6,385 bases of DNA from DASSUC01 sp035650075 (lineage in GTDB: Bacteria; Actinomycetota; Actinomycetes; Mycobacteriales; Micromonosporaceae), in contig DASRII010000031.1 in NCBI GenBank assembly GCA_035650075.1, positions 1 through 6,385 of the forward strand, written 5' to 3'. This document shows positions 5,425 to 6,385 of this stretch, one piece after another; position 1 is the stretch's first letter, and each line of letters starts with the position of its first letter. Below the pieces are notes generated by a model. The model did no database searches. It worked only from the letters and a program-made list of their open reading frames with translations, and was not told where the DNA came from. Made by a program: the position numbers and the translations under genes.

Positions 5425-5565
5425 ATGACGCCGTGGCCAGGACTGAGGGTGACCCGTAGCCTTGCCGCGCGTGGCAACACTGCCATCTACGATGCTCTGG
5501 CCCGAGCCTACGATGTCGCCGGCGAGGCGAGAGCAATTGTCAAACCTGTGGATGAGAGATCTTGA
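5425..5565 (+). pseudogene. Possible VWA-domain fragment
   Basis: A 46-codon open stretch starting at an ATG without a ribosome site. Residues RSLAARGNTAIYDALARAYD resemble the VWA-domain segment containing the metal-site threonine (commonly a GLxxxGxTAIYxALxxAY pattern). Nothing recognisable lies upstream or downstream in any frame, so if related it is a relic of a larger gene. The match is short and Ala-rich, and chance similarity is a real alternative. Confidence 0.25.
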
Positions 5566-5709
5566 CTGAGCCACTGCCGCTGCGGCGTCGTTGGGTGGTC
5601 CGTCGACAAAGGCGAATGTGGCCAGAGCCCTCGGCGGAACGTGGCGCACGCTCCCTACAGCACTCGAACCCGGGTCTGGCGCTGGGGGAGCGCGCCGTGG
5701 ACCCGGTCG

Positions 5710-5943
5710 TCAGGAGTAGCTGACCCGATCGAGCTGGTGTGCCAACCATCGACCGATGCTCGAGCTCGACGTGGCGCCTGGCGATGGCGCGTCGAGGAGG
5801 TGGGTCACGCGGCCATCGACGTCCATCGTGAAGTCGTCCAGAATCCTCGCCGCTCGATCAACGGCCTGCGGCCGTATCCCCGTCATGCCCGCGACGGAAG
5901 TCGGACCTGCCCCGAAGATCAGGGTGTGCGAGGGCCGCTCGCA
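5710..5943 (-). pseudogene. C-terminal remnant of an FAD-dependent oxidoreductase (LhgO/COG0579-like)
   Basis: About 77 codons end at the TGA at 5712-5710. They read TGIRPQAVDRAARILDDF, then VTHLLDAPSPGATSS and SIGRWLAHQL. This is the C-terminal pattern of LhgO-type FAD oxidoreductases (E. coli LhgO has a GVRAQAV...DDF...APSPAATSA...IG order), where the Arg and the APSPAATS loop line the flavin/substrate site. No start codon with a ribosome site precedes it, and the roughly 300 N-terminal residues including the FAD-binding GxGxxG are absent: the neighbouring sulfotransferase occupies that place. The frame is the same as the sulfotransferase's, separated only by its TGA at 5946-5944. Asp replaces the usual Asn in LNAPSP, and Ser-rich SSSS replaces the usual helix start, consistent with drift. 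It is most likely a deletion remnant. Confidence 0.6.
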
Positions 5944-6385
5944 TCAAACGCCGGAGTCAAGCGTTGGCGCTGAATCGGCTTCGAGCCATGAGCGCAGCTC
6001 TGGGTCGAGCTGAGCGGCTGCTGTCTCGTAGAGGGCCAGGTCTTCCTCGGTGAGGACATCGCGCCAACGTCCGTTGGTGCCCTTGTAGAAGAAGCGACGG
6101 GCGCCGCCCTCGAAGAAGAGCGGCTTGACGGACTCCTCGTTGCGGGTCGCGTCCTGCTTCATGGCGTCGAACCGGGCGGCCGCCACGAGCTCGGGCCAAG
6201 CATCCTCGGCCACCTCGATGTGGGTGAAGGCGGCGACGCGGCGCATCTGCGCCTCGAGGTCGGCGAGCAGATCGGCGTAGTGGACCATCAGCAGGTTGGA
6301 CAGGTCCCGATGCGGCCAGAAGGTCGCGGCGTGGTGATGGTGAGACCAGAACGGCCAGCCGTCCGCCTCCCAATCGAACAGGCTG
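5944..6385 (-). CDS. Sulfotransferase family protein, C-terminal part (5' cut by window edge)
   Basis: The last 146 residues of a PAPS-dependent sulfotransferase (Pfam Sulfotransfer_1 type), which moves a sulfuryl group from PAPS to a hydroxyl or amine of a small molecule or glycolipid. The frame stays open to the right edge, so the ATG at 6288 is internal: residues before it (WPHRDLSNLLMVHYADLLADLE) are family-typical. Visible landmarks: VHYADLLADLEAQMRRVAAF (34-53), ARFDAMKQDA (70-79) and FFYKGTNGRWRDVLTEEDL (98-116), the last being the C-terminal PAPS-phosphate-binding KGxxGxW motif. The N-terminal P-loop-like PSB motif lies outside the window. The normal family end is near RSWLE (131-135); the last eleven residues look like an added tail running to a TGA directly abutting the oxidoreductase remnant. 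Acceptor unknown. Confidence 0.88.
   Translation of the reverse strand, partial: SLFDWEADGWPFWSHHHHAATFWPHRDLSNLLMVHYADLLADLEAQMRRVAAFTHIEVAEDAWPELVAAARFDAMKQDATRNEESVKPLFFEGGARRFFYKGTNGRWRDVLTEEDLALYETAAAQLDPELRSWLEADSAPTLDSGV

Larger units (their letters stand above)
5223..5943. other. 721-base stretch without an intact gene
   Basis: No open frame here has a ribosome site plus a convincing protein. It holds, from left to right: the promoter and 7-8-7 dyad of the proline-rich gene; one copy of the GTCCACTGTGG word (5362-5372); a short plus-strand scrap resembling part of a VWA domain (5425-5565); a GCGCT-GGGGG-AGCGC hairpin (5679-5693); and a minus-strand C-terminal remnant of an FAD-dependent oxidoreductase (5710-5943). 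The pattern is that of decaying sequence. Between about 5566 and 5678 I see nothing recognisable. Confidence 0.6.

Noticed and set aside
4531..5565. 344-codon plus-strand frame
   Set aside because: Most of it is antisense to the proline-rich membrane protein and is Gly/Ser/Arg-rich without domains. Only its last 46 codons, beyond that gene, were considered separately as a possible VWA scrap.
5655..5680. GGGTTCGAGT on the minus strand, resembling a tRNA T-loop
   Set aside because: The flanking bases do not pair as a T-stem and no acceptor, D or anticodon arms can be drawn, so it is not a tRNA or a recognisable attachment site.

Overview
The window is GC-rich, with strong G/C bias at third codon positions, GTG as well as ATG starts, and actinobacterial families (DUF2795, short PhoX/DUF839 proteins, DUF2784, proline-rich membrane-anchored proteins, a LivM-LivG fusion). 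This points to a high-GC actinobacterium, probably a soil-type chromosome. The genus cannot be named from the sequence alone. I see no insertion sequence, CRISPR array, rRNA, tRNA or phage gene.

Layout. (1) 1-1271 (+): the 3' part of a fused branched-chain amino-acid-type ABC transporter, permease followed by ATPase, cut by the left edge. (2) 1366-1812 (+): a three-helix DUF2784 membrane protein whose last ~26 codons run antisense into (3) 1731-2891 (-), a Tat-exported PhoX/DUF839 protein. (4) 2892-3119: a divergent control region rich in dyad symmetries, with a TACGGT -10-like box for each side. (5) 3120-3482 (+): a small acidic DUF2795 protein, apparently leaderless. (6) 3721-4263 (+): a RibD-C/dihydrofolate-reductase-fold protein with a plausible promoter. 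(7) 4338-5222 (-): a proline-rich, single-pass membrane protein with a secreted beta-rich domain. (8) 5223-5943: 721 bases without an intact gene. It holds a candidate promoter/operator for gene 7, a possible VWA-domain scrap, and a recognisable C-terminal remnant of an FAD-dependent oxidoreductase of the LhgO (COG0579) type. (9) 5944-6385 (-): the C-terminal part of a sulfotransferase, cut by the right edge.

The genes do not form one pathway. Most look like single transcription units in alternating orientation, so this is ordinary chromosome, with the right-hand third showing gene decay. I found no convincing undescribed multi-gene system. The points most worth a second look are: the oxidoreductase remnant lying in frame behind the sulfotransferase stop; an 11-base dyad word (GTCCACTGTGG) found three times, only between genes; the clustered dyads at the phoX-like/DUF2795 promoters; the perfect 7-8-7 inverted repeat beside the -10 box of the proline-rich gene; and the 82-bp convergent overlap, which suggests loss of an earlier DUF2784 stop codon.
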